Shown: piece by piece, positions 5,213 to 6,125 of the stretch
Layout of the letters: each line of letters starts with the position of its first letter
Position numbering within the stretch: the first letter of the stretch is position 1
Origin: an uncultured Eubacteriales bacterium
Lineage (GTDB): Bacteria > Bacillota > Clostridia > Christensenellales > CAG-138
Assembly (NCBI GenBank): GCA_900542615.1
Contig: UQOG01000117.1
Span: 1 to 6,125 of the forward strand
Length of the DNA stretch: 6,125 bases
Reading direction: 5' to 3'
The notes under the pieces: model-generated
Database searches by the model: none
What the model was told of the DNA's origin: nothing
What the model saw: the letters and a program-made list of their open reading frames with translations, nothing else
Made by a program: the position numbers and the translations under genes

Positions 5213-5755
5213 CTACGCTCCCTCCACCGGGGAGATGCCCTCCGTCATCAGGCGGTACGCGATATGGACGATCTGATCTAAGTTTTTAGTATCCTCCTCC
5301 GTCCAATTCCGCAAAAGCCCCAGAATCGCTTGGCTGTGATAGCGAAGGATCAGCTTCACCTCAAAGCGGGTACAGGTTTGATAAAGGCCCTCCGCATCGC
5401 ACACCTGCTCAAACAAGCGCTGTAGGTACTGGGCCAGCAGCAGCTCCAATTCTTCCCGGTAATTGCTTTCCATACCCTTCTTCATGTAGGGAAGGGCGTT
5501 GATGGCCATGATGAATAGGCACCGCAGCCGGGCCTCCCCATTCCCCAGGGCCCTGGCCTCCAACAGGGTACGCTGGGTATCCCGCTCCAGGATCCAGCGG
5601 AACAAAGCCGGGATATCCTCAAAGTGATAATAAAAGGCCTGCCGGGTGATCTGGCATTCCTCCACGATGTTCTTTACCGTCAACTTTTTTACGTTCCGCT
5701 CCAGCAAGATGGTCTTTGCCGCCTGGGCAATGGTCTCTTTCATGTCGGCCGCCAC
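5213..5755 (-). CDS. TetR/AcrR family transcriptional regulator
   Basis: This 180-residue protein has a TetR_N domain at about residues 5-55, with helix-turn-helix TVKNIVEECQITRQAFYYHF (26-45). The rest is an all-helical ligand/dimer domain (56-172) with no motif that names its ligand. The form FYYHFEDIPALFRWI recalls the DhaS-like group of TetR proteins with a short C-terminal domain; this sub-family call is tentative. GTG 5755 is chosen as start because GGGGAGGG lies 6 nt upstream; ATG 5743 would have its ribosome binding site too far away and ATG 5791 lies inside the leader repeat. The gene has its own promoter (5837-5865) and is followed by two hairpins. It points the same way as the FtsH operon and is the nearest regulator to it, making that operon or tetR itself likely targets. 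Confidence 0.92.
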   Translation of the reverse strand: MAADMKETIAQAAKTILLERNVKKLTVKNIVEECQITRQAFYYHFEDIPALFRWILERDTQRTLLEARALGNGEARLRCLFIMAINALPYMKKGMESNYREELELLLAQYLQRLFEQVCDAEGLYQTCTRFEVKLILRYHSQAILGLLRNWTEEDTKNLDQIVHIAYRLMTEGISPVEGA

Positions 5756-5787
5756 GTTGTTCCCTCCCCGCAAGTTGTGACCGGTCC

Positions 5788-5823
5788 CCATATGCGCCCC
5801 ACAGCAGGGCTGCTGCTATATGG
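5788..5823. promoter_or_regulatory. Nested inverted repeat in the tetR leader
   Basis: CCATAT (5788-5793) and ATATGG (5818-5823) enclose CAGCAG-GG-CTGCTG (5802-5815). The repeat lies just after the expected transcription start near 5830 and 20-60 nt before the start codon. It may be an autoregulatory operator or an RNA hairpin in the leader; it does not include the ribosome binding site. Confidence 0.45.
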
Positions 5824-5836
5824 GTCTGCGAGCTTT

Positions 5837-5865
5837 AGTGTAGCAGGTTATGGTTACGCCGTCAA
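5837..5865 (-). promoter_or_regulatory. Promoter of tetR
   Basis: On the minus strand TTGACG (5865-5860) is followed by a 17-bp spacer and TACACT (5842-5837), with TG one base before the -10 box giving an extended -10. The predicted start near 5830 leaves a leader of about 75 nt before GTG 5755. Confidence 0.7.
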
Positions 5866-6125
5866 ACAAAAAGCTGCCAGCGGCAACCAGCAGAACCACA
5901 CTCGAGGGCGCTTCACGTCTTCTTATCTTTCCATGCCTGTGCGGCATGGTCATTCCCGTCGGGCCAGGCGTCCTCACGCTACGGCTCCCTGTTTGCAGCA
6001 GCGCCGCCTCGCCCAGCCGCAGGAAAAATGCCATGGTTCTGTTGGAGCGCCCATCCTACCGCGCTCCGCGGCCCTCCCGCCCGGGCCAGCCCGCCGCCCG
6101 CGTAGGGCTCCTAGGGTCTATCCTG
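5866..6125. other. Region upstream of tetR, no supportable gene
   Basis: No frame here has both a ribosome binding site and protein-like composition. Two hairpins are visible: CCATGCC-TGTGC-GGCATGG (5931-5949) and GGAGCGC/GCGCTCC (6044-6050/6061-6067). Neither is followed by a T-tract in either direction. The last 70 bases are extremely GC-rich. I recognise no riboswitch, tRNA or other RNA family. Confidence 0.4.

Noticed and set aside
5756..5791. tetR start at ATG 5791
   Set aside because: The frame from there has no ribosome binding site and begins inside the leader inverted repeat; GTG 5755 has GGGGAGGG at 6 nt.
5816..6034. 72-residue minus-strand frame upstream of tetR
   Set aside because: It has no ribosome binding site, runs through the tetR promoter and has unconvincing composition.
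6021..6105. 25-residue plus-strand peptide from ATG 6028
   Set aside because: AGGA is only 3 nt from the ATG and the composition is Pro/Ala-rich noise from GC-rich DNA.

Overview
The window is GC-rich, has strong Shine-Dalgarno sites (AGGAGG type) and sigma-A-like promoters, and carries a clostridial-looking gene set: a short XRE regulator with a small membrane partner, a TetR regulator with an FYYHF helix-turn-helix, and a compact FtsH. This suggests a Gram-positive anaerobe of the Clostridia, perhaps Oscillospiraceae-like. The taxonomic call is inference from style, not from a marker gene.

Left part, plus strand (1-862). An AT-rich stretch leads into a strong promoter (TTGACA, 17 bp, TATCCT with an extended -10) that carries two inverted repeats placed like operators. 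It drives a 67-residue XRE/Cro-type repressor, best started at TTG 164, and an overlapping four-helix membrane protein with a DERN motif (DUF2178-like). A possible 21-residue peptide with a good ribosome binding site follows directly. From 863 to 1163 there is no convincing gene, only palindromes and a GC-rich hairpin that probably ends the operon converging from the right.

Middle, minus strand (4865 down to 1164). One promoter (TTGAAC, 17 bp, TACAAT) appears to drive four tightly packed genes in this order: a 142-residue coiled-coil protein of unknown family, an FtsH-type AAA+ zinc metalloprotease, a six-helix HdeD/DUF308 membrane protein, and a family 8 glycosyltransferase. The first three genes are linked by ATGA stop/start overlaps and the last gap is 18 bp. 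This looks like an envelope quality-control or stress module built round an accessory FtsH; that role is inference from the families.

Right part (4894-6125). Between the operon and the upstream tetR gene lies a 283-bp structured element. It is bounded by two identical 41-bp near-perfect palindromes, has 57-bp imperfect terminal inverted repeats, and is filled with hairpins, some mutually exclusive. Beyond it is a minus-strand TetR/AcrR-type regulator (GTG start at 5755) with its own extended -10 promoter. The TetR protein may control the FtsH operon, whose -35 box is overlapped by a 22-bp inverted repeat, but this is untested. The last 260 bases show no supportable gene.
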